A stretch of DNA of 64,000 nt from Nocardia mangyaensis (GCF_001886715.1 NZ_CP018082.1:4464001-4528000); one strand, 5' to 3'; positions 55,463 to 64,000 are shown, numbered from the stretch's first letter. The notes: a model not told the origin generated them from the sequence alone. Numbers and translations are program-made.

Positions 55463-56224
55463 ATGCAGCGTATCCACAATGTGACCCAGCTCGCAGACCT
55501 CGACGACGACGCACTGGCCAGGAGCTATGCCTATCCCCGCCACCTCGACGGCCCGTGGGTGCGGGCGAACTTCGTCACCAGCGTCGACGGGGCCTTCACC
55601 GTGGACGGCGTGTCCGGCGGACTGGGCACCCCGGCCGATCACCGGGTGTTCACGGTGCTGCGGGAACTGGCCGAGGTGATCGTCATCGGGGCGGGCACCG
55701 TTCGCGCGGAGAACTACGGGGGCGCGCACCCCGACCCGGACCGGCGCCGAACGCATTTCCAGCACGGCATCGGCGGCAGTGCCGACGGCACGCCGCCGCC
55801 CGTCGCGGTCGTCACCGCCAGGGCGGCGCTCGATCCGGCCGCGAAGTTCTTCACCGATGCCGAGGTGGCGCCGCTGATCATCACCACCACGCAGGCGCCG
55901 AAGGAGCAGATCTGCGCGCTCGAGGACGCGGGTGCGGAGGTGGTGATCGCGGGTGAGGCCGCGATCATGGCGACCGCGCTGCTGCGGGTGCTCACCGAAC
56001 GCGGTCTGCATCGGGTGCTGTGCGAGGGCGGTCCGCATCTGTTCGGGCAGCTGGCCGAGGCCGGACTGGTCGACGAACTCTGCGTGACCACCGCGCCGGT
56101 GCTGGTCGGCGGTGCCGGTGGCCGAATCTCGCTGTCGGCGCGGCAATTCGACACCGCGATGGCCCGCAAACAGCTCCTGCTCGACGACGACGGCACCGTG
56201 CTGGCCCGCTGGGCCCGTCGATGA
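55463..56224 (+). CDS. RibD C-terminal-like pyrimidine reductase (Rv2671-type)
   Basis: 253 residues (ATG at 55463). Dihydrofolate-reductase-like fold: WVRANFVTSVDGAFTVDGVS, VIVIGAGTVRAENYGG, VLCEGGPHLFGQLAEAGLVD. It lacks the RibD deaminase domain. The M. tuberculosis relative Rv2671 can reduce dihydrofolate and, when over-expressed, bypass antifolate action; its natural substrate is a pyrimidine of riboflavin type. Here it is divergent from zapE and followed 32 bases later by a secreted hydrolase homologue. Confidence 0.83.
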   Translation: MQRIHNVTQLADLDDDALARSYAYPRHLDGPWVRANFVTSVDGAFTVDGVSGGLGTPADHRVFTVLRELAEVIVIGAGTVRAENYGGAHPDPDRRRTHFQHGIGGSADGTPPPVAVVTARAALDPAAKFFTDAEVAPLIITTTQAPKEQICALEDAGAEVVIAGEAAIMATALLRVLTERGLHRVLCEGGPHLFGQLAEAGLVDELCVTTAPVLVGGAGGRISLSARQFDTAMARKQLLLDDDGTVLARWARR

Positions 56225-56256
56225 AACCTGACGCCGGACCTGGCAGTGTGTAGTCC

Positions 56257-57810
56257 ATGCGCTTGACTCGGGCCGCGGTGGCGGCCGCGACACTGTCGAT
56301 CATGCTCGCGGGCTGCGGGGCCGGTCCGTCCGATCGGCCTGCCGTCGCGGTCGAGCGACCCGGGAGCGGCGGCGGCCAGACCGAGGCGCCCACCCCGACC
56401 GCACCGGCAACGGCCGAGGTCCCCAAGACCGATCTGACCTGGCGCGACTGCACCGAGGCCACGCTCAGCTCGCTCGCCTTCGGCGATGCGCCCGAGGGCC
56501 TCGTGCTCGAGTGCGCCGACTTCTCGACCCCGATCGACACCGCGGGCACCGTGATCGGCACCTTCCGGGCGGGAGCATTGCGGGCCCGGCTGCCGCAGAC
56601 CCCCGCCGACGCGGCGCCGCTGGTCCTCACCTCCGGTTCGGATCGTTCCTCGGCCTCGACTCTGGCCGGGCTCTCGATCGGCCCCAACAGCGCGCTGCTG
56701 GCCGCGCAGCCGATCGTCGCGGTGGACCGGCGCGGTATCGGCGCCTCCCAGCCGATCGACTGCATTCCCGCCCAGCTGCGCGCGGTGATGACCGATCTGG
56801 GCCAGTTCGGCGTGGGCAGCGACGACCAGATCGGCGCGGTGGCCGAGTACAGCCAGGACGCCACCATCGCCTGCCGCGATTTTTTGCAGCCCTACGAGAA
56901 CACCTTCGACGCACCGCACGCCGCCGACGACATCGAGCAGCTGCGCAAGCAATGGCAGGTCGACAAGATCAACCTGCTCGGGACCGGCAACGGCGCCAAG
57001 GTCGCCCTGAGCTACGCCCGCCGCTACGGCGACCACCTGGCCCGGCTCGTGCTCGACGCGCCCGAACCGGTCGGCGCCGACATGACCACGATGACCGAGG
57101 CACGGATCACCGGCGCCGAGGCGGCGCTCACCGCGTTCGCGCAGCGCTGCCAGGCGGCGGACTGCGCGCTCGGCGACGATCCGCGCGCGAGGATCACCGG
57201 GCTGATGGGCAAGGCGACCAGCGGCGACCTGGGCGACATCTCCGCCGCCGACCTGTCCACCGCGCTCACCGGATTCCTGTCCAGCCCCCGCGGCGATCAG
57301 GCGAGCCGGGTCACCGCGCTGGCCGACATCCTCGCCGCCGCCGATCGCGGTGATCGCGCGCCGCTGGCCGCGCTGGTGGTCCGCGAGACCGCGGCGATCA
57401 ACTCCGACGGCGAGTTCGTGAACCGGTGCACCGACGGTCAGCAGCCACCGACCCCGGACAAGGCGCGCGAGCTCGCCGAGACCTGGCCCGGCAAATATCC
57501 GGTGTTCGGCCGCACGGCCGCGGTCGGGCTGATGGTCTGCTCGGCGTGGCCGGTCTCCACCGCCGCGCCGCTACCGACCGAGCTCGACCTGCCGGTGCTG
57601 GTGTTCGCCGGTGCCGCCGATCCGGTCGTCGGCGGGGCCGCCGCCTCGGTGACCGGGGCGCTCGGCTCGGCGGGCGCCCGGCACGCGACGATGACCTGGC
57701 AGGGTTGGGGTCACCCGGTCGTCGCCCATTCCGGCTGTGCGCAGCAGGCGGTGAACGACTACCTCGCCGAGGCGACATTGCCCGCTGACGGCGGCGCCTG
57801 CCCGGCCTGA
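56257..57810 (+). CDS. secreted alpha/beta-hydrolase lipoprotein (Rv2672-type), nucleophile apparently lost
   Basis: 517 residues. Lipoprotein signal MRLTRAAVAAATLSIMLAGC with lipobox LAGC. The hydrolase of the TAP/SlpD family starts ~residue 60: AVDRRGIGASQP (oxyanion region), then the elbow, INLLGTGNGAKVALSYARRY. Family members have GxSxG here (GTSYG); this one reads GTGNG, so the catalytic serine is a glycine or asparagine. The acid and base are still recognisable: FAGAADPVVGG (Asp) and GWGHPVV (His). Probably a non-catalytic, binding or structural homologue, unless another residue takes over. Conserved place upstream of aftC. Confidence 0.82.
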   Translation: MRLTRAAVAAATLSIMLAGCGAGPSDRPAVAVERPGSGGGQTEAPTPTAPATAEVPKTDLTWRDCTEATLSSLAFGDAPEGLVLECADFSTPIDTAGTVIGTFRAGALRARLPQTPADAAPLVLTSGSDRSSASTLAGLSIGPNSALLAAQPIVAVDRRGIGASQPIDCIPAQLRAVMTDLGQFGVGSDDQIGAVAEYSQDATIACRDFLQPYENTFDAPHAADDIEQLRKQWQVDKINLLGTGNGAKVALSYARRYGDHLARLVLDAPEPVGADMTTMTEARITGAEAALTAFAQRCQAADCALGDDPRARITGLMGKATSGDLGDISAADLSTALTGFLSSPRGDQASRVTALADILAAADRGDRAPLAALVVRETAAINSDGEFVNRCTDGQQPPTPDKARELAETWPGKYPVFGRTAAVGLMVCSAWPVSTAAPLPTELDLPVLVFAGAADPVVGGAAASVTGALGSAGARHATMTWQGWGHPVVAHSGCAQQAVNDYLAEATLPADGGACPA

Positions 57811-57893
57811 TCCGGGTGTGGGCGGGCGGCGTTTCGGCGCGTCAGACGGGTCCGGCGACACCATCGCAACCCGATTCGGTGTACCGTGCCCCA

Positions 57894-59234
57894 GTGTTGT
57901 TCCGACAGCTCGAGCCACGTACCGCTCGCACCACCGCAGATGTGATCAAGTTCGCTCTGTGGCCATTCGCGATCATGACGGTGCTGAACCGCGTCTTCAT
58001 CAAGGCGATCAACGGCTTCATCACTGACGACTACAAGCCGGTCTACAACGCCTCGTTCGAGTTCCTGAACGGCAGGCCCGTCTACACGGCGAACTTCGAC
58101 TCCGTCGACCCGCATTACCTGTATCCGCCCAGCGGAACCCTGGTCATCGCGCCGGTCGCGATCATCGAATACGAACTCTCGCGCTGGCTGTTCATCGCGC
58201 TGAACGCCGCGGCGATCCTGCTGGCCTGGTATCTGCTGCTGCGGCTGTTCAAGTTCGGTCTCGGCTCGATCGCCGCGCCCGCGCTGCTGCTGGCCATGTT
58301 CGCCTCCGAGACGGTGATCAACACGCTGGTGTTCACCAACGTCAACGGCTGTCTGCTGCTGGCCGAGCTGCTGTTCATCCATCTGCTGCTGGCTCGCCGT
58401 GATCTGTGGGCCGGTGCCGTGCTGGGGTTGAGCATCGCGGTCAAACCGACGTTGGCGCCACTGCTGTTGGTGGCGGCCGTGCGGGGCCAGTGGAAGGTGT
58501 TCATCACTGCCTGCGGTGTGCCGCTGGCGCTGACCGCCATCGCCTGGCCACTGTCGAAGGATCCGGAGAAGTTCTTCACCGAAGTCCTGCCGTACCTGTC
58601 GGAGACCCGCGACTACTTCAACAGCTCGGTCGGCGGCAACGGTCTCTACTACGGCGTGCCGCATTGGCTGATCCTGATCGCGCAGGTCGTGATGGCGGGC
58701 GTGGTCGCGGTGTCGCTGTGGTTGCTGTGGCGCTACTACCGCCACGACGACCTGTTCTTCGTCACCACGTTCTCCGGGGTCTTGCTCACCGCGTCGTTCC
58801 TGTTGCCCTCGCTGGGCCAGATGTACTACTCGATGATGCTGTTCCCGTTCCTGATGTCGGTGGTGCTGCGCAATTCGGTGTTGCGCAACTGGCCCGCCTG
58901 GCTGGCCATCTTCGGGTTCATGACCTACGACAAGTGGCTCTCGGACCGTTGGCAGAGCACCGGTCGCGCGCTCGAGTACCTGCGGGTGACCTTCGGCTGG
59001 GGCCTGCTGCTCATCGTGGTGTTCTGTGTGCTCGGCGACCGGTACCTGGCCGCCCGTCGCGCGGGCAGACTGCAGTTCGGCCTCGACCCGGCGTGGATGG
59101 CGAACGCGCCCGACTCCCGCGACGGCGCCGAGGACCCCGACAAGCCCGTCGCGGCCGCACCCGCCGCCGCGCATCGCGACGATCCGGTGGCCCCGGAGGA
59201 GCCCGCCGGGGAACGCGAGCCCGCCCTCAAATAG
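57894..59234 (+). CDS. aftC: arabinofuranosyltransferase AftC (GT-C fold, GT87)
   Basis: Polytopic membrane glycosyltransferase, 446 residues from the GTG at 57894. About ten membrane segments; the GT-C acidic motif is in ITDDYKPVYNASFEFLNGRP near residues 40-60. AftC adds alpha-1,3 branches to the arabinan of arabinogalactan and lipoarabinomannan. The C-terminal ~55 residues are an Ala/Pro/Glu-rich cytoplasmic tail. Position after the Rv2672-type gene and before msrB matches Rv2673. The GTG has no strong Shine-Dalgarno; an upstream frame to 57816 exists but is not hydrophobic. Confidence 0.88.
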   Translation: MLFRQLEPRTARTTADVIKFALWPFAIMTVLNRVFIKAINGFITDDYKPVYNASFEFLNGRPVYTANFDSVDPHYLYPPSGTLVIAPVAIIEYELSRWLFIALNAAAILLAWYLLLRLFKFGLGSIAAPALLLAMFASETVINTLVFTNVNGCLLLAELLFIHLLLARRDLWAGAVLGLSIAVKPTLAPLLLVAAVRGQWKVFITACGVPLALTAIAWPLSKDPEKFFTEVLPYLSETRDYFNSSVGGNGLYYGVPHWLILIAQVVMAGVVAVSLWLLWRYYRHDDLFFVTTFSGVLLTASFLLPSLGQMYYSMMLFPFLMSVVLRNSVLRNWPAWLAIFGFMTYDKWLSDRWQSTGRALEYLRVTFGWGLLLIVVFCVLGDRYLAARRAGRLQFGLDPAWMANAPDSRDGAEDPDKPVAAAPAAAHRDDPVAPEEPAGEREPALK

Positions 59235-59299
59235 CGCCCCGGCCGGGGTGTGCCGTGACGATCGCGGCACACCCCGGCCGAAACCATTAGCGTGGAGTG

Positions 59300-59728
59300 A
59301 TGAGTTCCGATACTTCGTTGCCCACGCCGCGTATCCAGCTGACGCCGCAGCAGTGGCGGGCGAAACTGGATCCGCAGGAATACGCTGTGCTCCGCGAGGC
59401 CGCCACCGAGCGCCCGTTCGTCGGCGAGTACACCGACACCAAGACCGAGGGTGTCTACACCTGCCGCGCCTGTGACGCCGAATTGTTCCGCAGCACCGAG
59501 AAGTTCGACTCGCACTGCGGCTGGCCCTCGTTCTTCGACCCCGCCGACTCCGACGCGGTGATCCTGCGCGCCGACGACACGCTCGGCATGCGCCGTGTGG
59601 AGGTGCTGTGCGCCAACTGCCACAGCCACCTCGGCCACGTCTTCGAGGGCGAGGGCTACCCCACCCCCACCGACCAGCGTTACTGCATCAACTCCATCGC
59701 CCTCCGGCTGCAGCCTGCTGCCGAATAG
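59300..59728 (+). CDS. msrB: peptide-methionine (R)-S-oxide reductase
   Basis: 142 residues (ATG at 59300; a GTG one codon earlier is in frame). Structural zinc by two CxxC pairs, CRACDAEL and CANCHSHLG. Catalytic cysteine in DQRYCINSIAL. WPSFFDPADSDAVI is the substrate-binding tryptophan region. It reduces methionine-R-sulfoxide in proteins with thioredoxin. Gene order aftC-msrB-(hemQ) is that of Rv2673-Rv2674-Rv2676c. Confidence 0.95.
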   Translation: MSSDTSLPTPRIQLTPQQWRAKLDPQEYAVLREAATERPFVGEYTDTKTEGVYTCRACDAELFRSTEKFDSHCGWPSFFDPADSDAVILRADDTLGMRRVEVLCANCHSHLGHVFEGEGYPTPTDQRYCINSIALRLQPAAE

Positions 59729-59773
59729 CATGATGGCCCGGTCTGGCGACCGGGCCATCGACTACCGCGCCGC

Positions 59774-60469
59774 TCACGGCAGAGCGGCGACCAACTGCTC
59801 GACCTCGACGCGGGGACCGGTGAAGAACGGGATCTCCTCACGGACGTGCAGGCGGGCCTCGGTGGCGCGCAGGTCGCGCATGAGATCGACGATGCGGTGC
59901 AGTTCGGGCGCCTCGAAGGCCAGGATCCACTCGTAGTCGCCCAGTGCCATCGAGCTGACGGTGTTGGCTCGGACATCCGGGTAACCGCGGGCGGCCTTGC
60001 CGTGGTCGGCGAGCATCTTGCGCCGCTCCTCGTCGGGCAGCAGATACCACTCGTAGGAGCGCACGAACGGGTACACGCAGATGTAGTTGCCCGCGTCCTC
60101 ACCGGCGAGGAAGGCCGGAATGTGGCTCTTGTTGAACTCGGCGGGCCGGTGCACCGCCACATTGCTCCAGACCGGCGCGCTGGCACGGCCCAGTTCGGTG
60201 GTGCGGCGGAAGTCGGCGTAGGCGGCCTGCAGGTCCTCGACGCGCTCGGCGTGGGTCCAGAGCATGAAGTCCGCGTCAGCGCGCAGGCCCGCCACGTCGT
60301 AGATCCCGCGCAGCACCACGCCCTTGTCGGCGAGGTCGTCGAAGAACGCCTGGGCTTGTTTGATCGCCTCGGTGCGGTCCTCGCCGAGCACGCCCGGCTG
60401 GACCTGGAACACCGAGAACATCAAGTAGCGGATGGTGGAGTTGAGGGCCTGATAGTCGAGTCGCGCCAT
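59774..60469 (-). CDS. hemQ: coproheme decarboxylase HemQ (chlorite-dismutase family)
   Basis: 231 residues, the actinobacterial length. Conserved [16 protein letters not shown] at the start, [20 protein letters not shown] with the catalytic tyrosine of the Y-x-x-x-Y region, and [16 protein letters not shown] near the C-terminus. It turns coproheme III into haem b in the coproporphyrin-dependent haem pathway of Gram-positive bacteria. The msrB and hemQ genes converge 45 bases apart. Its pathway partner hemY is 2 kb further right, interrupted here by an SDR/MerR pair. Confidence 0.93.
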   Translation of the reverse strand: MARLDYQALNSTIRYLMFSVFQVQPGVLGEDRTEAIKQAQAFFDDLADKGVVLRGIYDVAGLRADADFMLWTHAERVEDLQAAYADFRRTTELGRASAPVWSNVAVHRPAEFNKSHIPAFLAGEDAGNYICVYPFVRSYEWYLLPDEERRKMLADHGKAARGYPDVRANTVSSMALGDYEWILAFEAPELHRIVDLMRDLRATEARLHVREEIPFFTGPRVEVEQLVAALP

Positions 60470-60527
60470 GGATCCATGGTGCCACTGCGGGGTTTTCGGC
60501 CGCCGGGTGGGCGGGCGTTGTCGGTGC

Positions 60528-60683
60528 TCAGTCCTCGTGCGGCCGGCTCGCCCGCCACGGCGAGGACTCGTCGTTGCCGAAGACCGAGGTGACTGTCGTC
60601 GCCCCGCCCGCGTGCAGTTCGACGGGTCCGAGGTCGGGATCGAGGACGAGAGTGCGGATTCGCTGTTCGTCGGTGATGGTCAC
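60528..60683 (-). CDS. 51-residue hypothetical protein
   Basis: The GTG at 60683 opens a frame reading [20 protein letters not shown] and ending [17 protein letters not shown]. It has normal GC-rich codon use and a charged, non-repetitive composition. No Shine-Dalgarno is visible, so it may be leaderless or spurious. It lies between hemQ and the SDR, same strand as both, ten bases beyond the SDR stop. No family recognised. Confidence 0.4.
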   Translation of the reverse strand: MTITDEQRIRTLVLDPDLGPVELHAGGATTVTSVFGNDESSPWRASRPHED

Positions 60684-60692
60684 AGCGGGCAA

Positions 60693-61673
60693 TCATGCAA
60701 CATCGCTATCGCCGTCTGGCGATGACACGCGGTCTGCGCTGAAGCTGTCCAGCCCGGTGAACTCGCGCGACATCGCCCAGAGGCGGGCGGCGGCATCCGG
60801 GTCGACCGCCCACGGTTTCACTCCCCCGACGAGCATGTCCTCGGTCGTCGCTGGTTCGGCGACATCGCAGTCCTGGCAGTACGCGCCACCGTAGGCGTCG
60901 AGTTGTGGTGCGGTGGCGGCCCAGATCGCGGTGGCGGCACCCTGAGCCGGGGTCTTGAACCCGGCAGCCTGGCGGCCGTCCTCGGTGATCCAGCCCTGGG
61001 CGATCTGCTGCGCGCGCGAAATGTTGCGTTGCAGCGGGGTGAGAATGCTGCCGGGATGTACGGCGAAGGCACGAACGCCGAGGGTGTCGAGATGGGTGGC
61101 GAACAGGGCGTTGGCGGTCTTGGATTGACCGTAGGCCTGCCAGGGGTCGTAGTCGTGGTCGAAATGCGGGTCGCCCCAGCGGATGTCGGACAGGAAATGT
61201 CCCGACGAGGCGACCGAGACCACCCTCGCCCCGGGGCGCAGTGCCGGCTGCAGCTGATTCACCAAGGCGAAATGGCCCAGATGATTGATGGCGAAGTGTG
61301 CCTCCCAGCCGGGAACGATCCGCTCGCGCGGGTAGGCCATGACGCCCGCGTTGGCGATGACGATGTCGATCGCGCGGCCGGTGTCGAGGAATCGCTCGGC
61401 GAAGATCCGGATGCTGTCGAGGTCGGCCAGGTCGAGTTCGGCCACTTCCGCATAGTCGCGCAGTGCGTTTCGGGCCGTCTCCGGTCGGCGCGCCGGGACG
61501 AGGACCTCGGCTCCGGCGCGCGCCATCGCCTCGGTAGCGGCCTTGCCCAGGCCCGAGTAGCCGCCAGTGATCAGAACGGTCCGGCCGGTGAGGTCGATGC
61601 CGTCGAGGACGTCGGCGGCGGTGCTGTGCGCGCCGAACCCGGAGCCGATCCGGTGCTGCTGTGTCATCGTCAT
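60693..61673 (-). CDS. short-chain dehydrogenase/reductase
   Basis: 326 residues. NAD(P) motif TVLITGGYSGLGKAATEAMA, NAG motif IVIANAGVMA, active-site VVSVASSGHFL with S, and YGQSKTANALF (YxxxK). Retinol-dehydrogenase/WW-oxidoreductase-like group. An ATG at 61673 is chosen because the MerR-type promoter upstream places the transcript start almost exactly on it, giving a leaderless mRNA. Divergent from the MerR regulator, which presumably controls it. Substrate unknown. Confidence 0.86.
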   Translation of the reverse strand: MTMTQQHRIGSGFGAHSTAADVLDGIDLTGRTVLITGGYSGLGKAATEAMARAGAEVLVPARRPETARNALRDYAEVAELDLADLDSIRIFAERFLDTGRAIDIVIANAGVMAYPRERIVPGWEAHFAINHLGHFALVNQLQPALRPGARVVSVASSGHFLSDIRWGDPHFDHDYDPWQAYGQSKTANALFATHLDTLGVRAFAVHPGSILTPLQRNISRAQQIAQGWITEDGRQAAGFKTPAQGAATAIWAATAPQLDAYGGAYCQDCDVAEPATTEDMLVGGVKPWAVDPDAAARLWAMSREFTGLDSFSADRVSSPDGDSDVA

Positions 61674-61680
61674 GGCCGCG

Positions 61681-61711
61681 ACCGTAGAAGCTAGAGTGCG
61701 ATCTAGGTCAA
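61681..61711 (-). promoter_or_regulatory. MerR-type promoter with 19-base spacer driving the SDR
   Basis: Read on the minus strand: -35 TTGACC (61711-61706), a 19-base spacer, and -10 TACGGT (61686-61681). Within the spacer lies the inverted repeat CTAGA-N6-TCTAG (61706-61691 region). A long 17-19-base spacer carrying a dyad is the hallmark of MerR-activated promoters, where the regulator untwists the DNA. The SDR start is about 8 bases past the -10. Confidence 0.72.
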
Positions 61712-61727
61712 GGTCTGGGCGGTGCGC

Positions 61728-62135
61728 ATGAACGGTCTCTCCATCGGCGATGTCGCGCGGGCGACCGGACTCGGCGTCCACGCCCTGCGGTATTTCGAAC
61801 GCGAGGAGCTCCTGCTGCGCCCCATCCCCCGCACCTCCGGTGGGCAGCGGGTCTACGACCCGGCGGATGTCGAGTGGCTGTTGCTGTGCAATCGGCTGCG
61901 GGAGTCAGGGATGCCGATCGCGGCGTTGAAGACTTTCGCTGGACTGGTCCGGTCGGGGCCGGGCAACGAGAGCGCGCGGCTCGCGCTACTCGAGGCGCAC
62001 GAGCGGGTAGTGCGGGATCGGCTCGCCGAGTTGACGGCCCATCTGTCGATCATTCACGACAAGGTCGCCGCCTACCGTGCGCATGTCGCGGAGGGGACGG
62101 CGGCGGGAGTCTGGGCGCCGACACCGCCGGAGTGA
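61728..62135 (+). CDS. MerR-family regulator
   Basis: 135 residues from the ATG at 61728 (a GTG two codons upstream is also in frame). N-terminal winged HTH: LSIGDVARATGLGVHALRYF, EREELLLRPIPRTSGGQRVY; a dimerisation helix (RVVRDRLAELTAHLSIIHDK) ends the protein. No cysteines suited to metal sensing, so a small-molecule or redox-insensitive member. It is divergent from the SDR and the shared operator lies between them. A gap of 179 bases without a feature follows. Confidence 0.85.
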   Translation: MNGLSIGDVARATGLGVHALRYFEREELLLRPIPRTSGGQRVYDPADVEWLLLCNRLRESGMPIAALKTFAGLVRSGPGNESARLALLEAHERVVRDRLAELTAHLSIIHDKVAAYRAHVAEGTAAGVWAPTPPE

Positions 62136-62314
62136 TCTTCCCGCTGTGCCGACGGTCATCGGGTCCATCCCGCCAGCGACGTCACGACGCACCCGCCAGA
62201 TCTCGCGCTGCGGGTCGTGGCCGGATCGGCGCAGGACCGGGTCGTGTCGAGGTCACCCAGCACGGGATCAATGTTGGCGCCCAGCCCAGTGCGACTGCGC
62301 CACTGCGTATTCCG

Positions 62315-63673
62315 CTAAACGCCGCGGGTGCCCAGCGAAGTGACGATGCGGTCGGCGGCGGCGGTGCCGGCAGCTACGCAGGCAGGGACGCCTACGCCGT
62401 GGAGGTAGGCGCCGGCGACGGCGAGTCCGTCGAGGGGGGCGATGGCGGATTCCAGGGTGGCGACGCGTTCGGTGTGGCCGGGGGCGTACTGCGGGAGTCC
62501 GCCGGGCCAGCGCTGGACGACGGCCTCGAGTGGGGTGATCGGGAGGCCGGTGACGGTGGACAGGTCGGCGACGGCGGCCGCGATGAGTTCGTCGTCGGAC
62601 CAGGTCAGTGGGGACTCGTCGCCGAACCGGCCGAACGAGGCGCGGACGAGGGCGACGTCACGTTCGGCCAGGTGCGGCCATTTGCGGCTCGACAGCGTGA
62701 ACGCCTTGGCGCGCAAGGGTTCTCCGGTGGCGACGAGAATGCCCGAGTTGTCCGGCAGGGCGGTGTCGCGTGGCAGGGCCAGGGCGACCAACGCCGAGGA
62801 GGACAGTTCGATCCCCGCGGCGGCTTCGGCCGCGACCGGCGCCGCGTAGTGCAGCAATCGGGCGATGACCGGGGCCGGTGTAGCGAGGACGACGGCGTCG
62901 ACGGCGCCGAGCGGGTCGACCACCCAGCCGCGCGGCGTGCGAGCGACCCGGGTGCCTGCCATCGAGGTGACGACGCGGGCGCCGGCTGCCGCGGTCAGCG
63001 CCGTCAGCAGTGCGCCGTAGCCGTCTCGCAGGCCGCCGAAGACCGGGGCCGTGCTGGGTGCGGGCATGGCCTCACGGACCGCTTCGGTGAGACTGGTGGC
63101 GCCGCGGTCCAGGGCGGTAGCCAGGGTGGGCAGCGCCGCGCGAACGCCGATACCGGCACTGATGCCCGCGTAGACCCCGCCGAGCAGCGGGTCGACACTG
63201 CGCTCGACCACCTGCCTGCCGAACCGCTCGCCGACGAGGGTCTGCACATCGACATCGGCGCCGGGCTCCCAGGACAGGGATCGTTCCGGTTCGGTGGCGA
63301 CCTGGGTGAGGGTCGCGTCGTCGACCAGTCCGCGCAGCGATTCGGCATCGGACGGAATGCCCATCAGCGTGCGCCCGGGCAGCGGATGAGGAGCCCCTTG
63401 CGCCCACACCAGCGGACGCTTGCCCGCGGGCCGCACCAACTGGTCGTCGAGGCCGAGTTCGCCCATCAGCTCGATCACCTCGGGCCTGCGTCCCACGAAG
63501 GCCTCGGCGCCGAGATCCAATGGCTCCCCGGCCAATTCACCCGTCCGCAGGACCCCGCCGACGCGCTCACTCTGCTCGAGCACGACGATGTCGACCTCGT
63601 CCCCCAGCTTCTGCCGCAACCGATAGGCCGCGACGAGCCCACTGATACCGCCCCCGATGACCGCGATCCGCAT
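62315..63673 (-). CDS. hemY: coproporphyrinogen III oxidase, HemY type
   Basis: 452 residues. FAD motif IAVIGGGISGLVAAYRL at the start, LGAEAFVGRRPEVIELMGEL typical of protoporphyrinogen/coproporphyrinogen oxidases, and the C-terminal FAD contact VAGAYLHGVGVPACVAAG. In actinobacteria and firmicutes it oxidises coproporphyrinogen III to coproporphyrin III ahead of ferrochelatase and HemQ. Corresponds to Rv2677c. No hemE follows it within the visible upstream 327 bases. Confidence 0.9.
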   Translation of the reverse strand: MRIAVIGGGISGLVAAYRLRQKLGDEVDIVVLEQSERVGGVLRTGELAGEPLDLGAEAFVGRRPEVIELMGELGLDDQLVRPAGKRPLVWAQGAPHPLPGRTLMGIPSDAESLRGLVDDATLTQVATEPERSLSWEPGADVDVQTLVGERFGRQVVERSVDPLLGGVYAGISAGIGVRAALPTLATALDRGATSLTEAVREAMPAPSTAPVFGGLRDGYGALLTALTAAAGARVVTSMAGTRVARTPRGWVVDPLGAVDAVVLATPAPVIARLLHYAAPVAAEAAAGIELSSSALVALALPRDTALPDNSGILVATGEPLRAKAFTLSSRKWPHLAERDVALVRASFGRFGDESPLTWSDDELIAAAVADLSTVTGLPITPLEAVVQRWPGGLPQYAPGHTERVATLESAIAPLDGLAVAGAYLHGVGVPACVAAGTAAADRIVTSLGTRGV

Positions 63674-64000
63674 GCCTCGACCGTAGCCGCGCGCGCAACG
63701 AGTGGTCACAGACCACCCCACCGAACGGCAGGCCAGCGCGGCGCACACCAGACCGACGCTGCCGCATGGACCAGTGTGTCGCAGCATGCGCCCACATCGA
63801 CCGGACGCTTCGCACCCGACCTGGACCGTCGATCACCGGACGCTGGAGGCGGTCGCATCCCGGCCGATACTCACCGAGGCCAGGGGATCAACGGTCCAGC
63901 TACACGCCCTGGCGGTCTGGGGCGCGTGCGGCTGACGGGGGTGCGCTTCTGTGTCGGCGGGAGCGGTACGGGCGAGAGGTCGAGGGGTTCGCTACAGCGA
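63674..64000. other. right-edge interval, no gene seen
   Basis: Upstream of hemY. Short open frames on both strands have no family character, and no hemE C-terminus (expected next in the mycobacterial order) is visible on the minus strand. Presumably the hemY promoter region plus the tail of whatever lies beyond the window. Confidence 0.4.

Noticed and set aside
53551..55479. 642-residue minus-strand protein covering phosphatase and zapE
   Set aside because: The phosphatase starts at 54345 with a clear ribosome site and signal peptide; the upstream part is a shadow of zapE.
63702..63935. 77-codon plus-strand frame at the right edge
   Set aside because: Composition of random high-GC sequence, no domain or ribosome site.

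Overview
The window looks like a chromosomal segment of a mycolic-acid actinomycete, most likely Nocardia or a close relative. Base composition is high-GC throughout. There is an S-(hydroxymethyl)mycothiol dehydrogenase, which implies mycothiol. At 54.4-63.7 kb, ordered genes (zapE-like, RibD-like reductase, secreted alpha/beta hydrolase, aftC, msrB, hemQ, hemY) match the Rv2670c-Rv2677c neighbourhood of Mycobacterium tuberculosis as I remember it. The genus assignment is inference.

Layout. 0-9.9 kb is catabolic: the end of an IclR regulator, a THI5-like substrate-binding lipoprotein, two paralogous Fe(II)/2-oxoglutarate-type oxygenases flanking an amidohydrolase, a LuxR-type regulator, and an mscR/metallo-beta-lactamase pair. 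9.9-16.1 kb carries a complete 2-oxoacid dehydrogenase complex (E3, E1alpha, E1beta, E2) downstream of a PucR-like regulator. 16.1-18.7 kb is a decay zone: a transposase fragment, an internally deleted YcnI gene and a frameshifted MFS transporter. 18.7-23.5 kb is a MacB/FtsX-type ABC exporter framed by two related TetR regulators. 23.5-24.6 kb and 25.5-26.7 kb hold gene remnants.

24.6-42.8 kb is the standout: a LysR regulator followed by a tightly coupled operon of about 15.9 kb in which every recognisable gene overlaps its neighbour or is joined to it through a 25-codon ORF. It encodes a flavin lysine/ornithine N-hydroxylase, an FAD amino-acid oxidase-like enzyme and a cupin/methionyl-tRNA-synthetase-like fusion. 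These three form the known bacterial hydrazine-forming module (s56-p1, triacsin, pyrazomycin and related pathways). Around it sit two separate adenylating-enzyme/carrier-protein pairs, a transglutaminase-like protein, a ferritin-like diiron protein, a 730-residue haem-oxygenase-like protein, an acyl-CoA dehydrogenase, an SGNH hydrolase, a GNAT and a C45-family acyltransferase. No PKS or NRPS module is visible. I infer a pathway for an N-N bonded (hydrazine, hydrazone, diazo or azoxy) acyl metabolite; the product cannot be read from the sequence.

42.8-44.2 kb contains four tRNA genes (Val-CAC on the minus strand; Gly-GCC, Cys-GCA and Val-GAC on the plus strand) with two strong terminator hairpins. 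44.3-53.6 kb carries an mraY gene away from any visible cell-division cluster, a sigma-region-4-like DNA-binding protein overlapping a CoiA-like coiled-coil membrane protein, a very low-complexity 802-residue protein, a LysR regulator, a flavin monooxygenase and a GNAT. The rest is the conserved mycobacterial-type block plus an SDR/MerR pair with a textbook MerR-type promoter.
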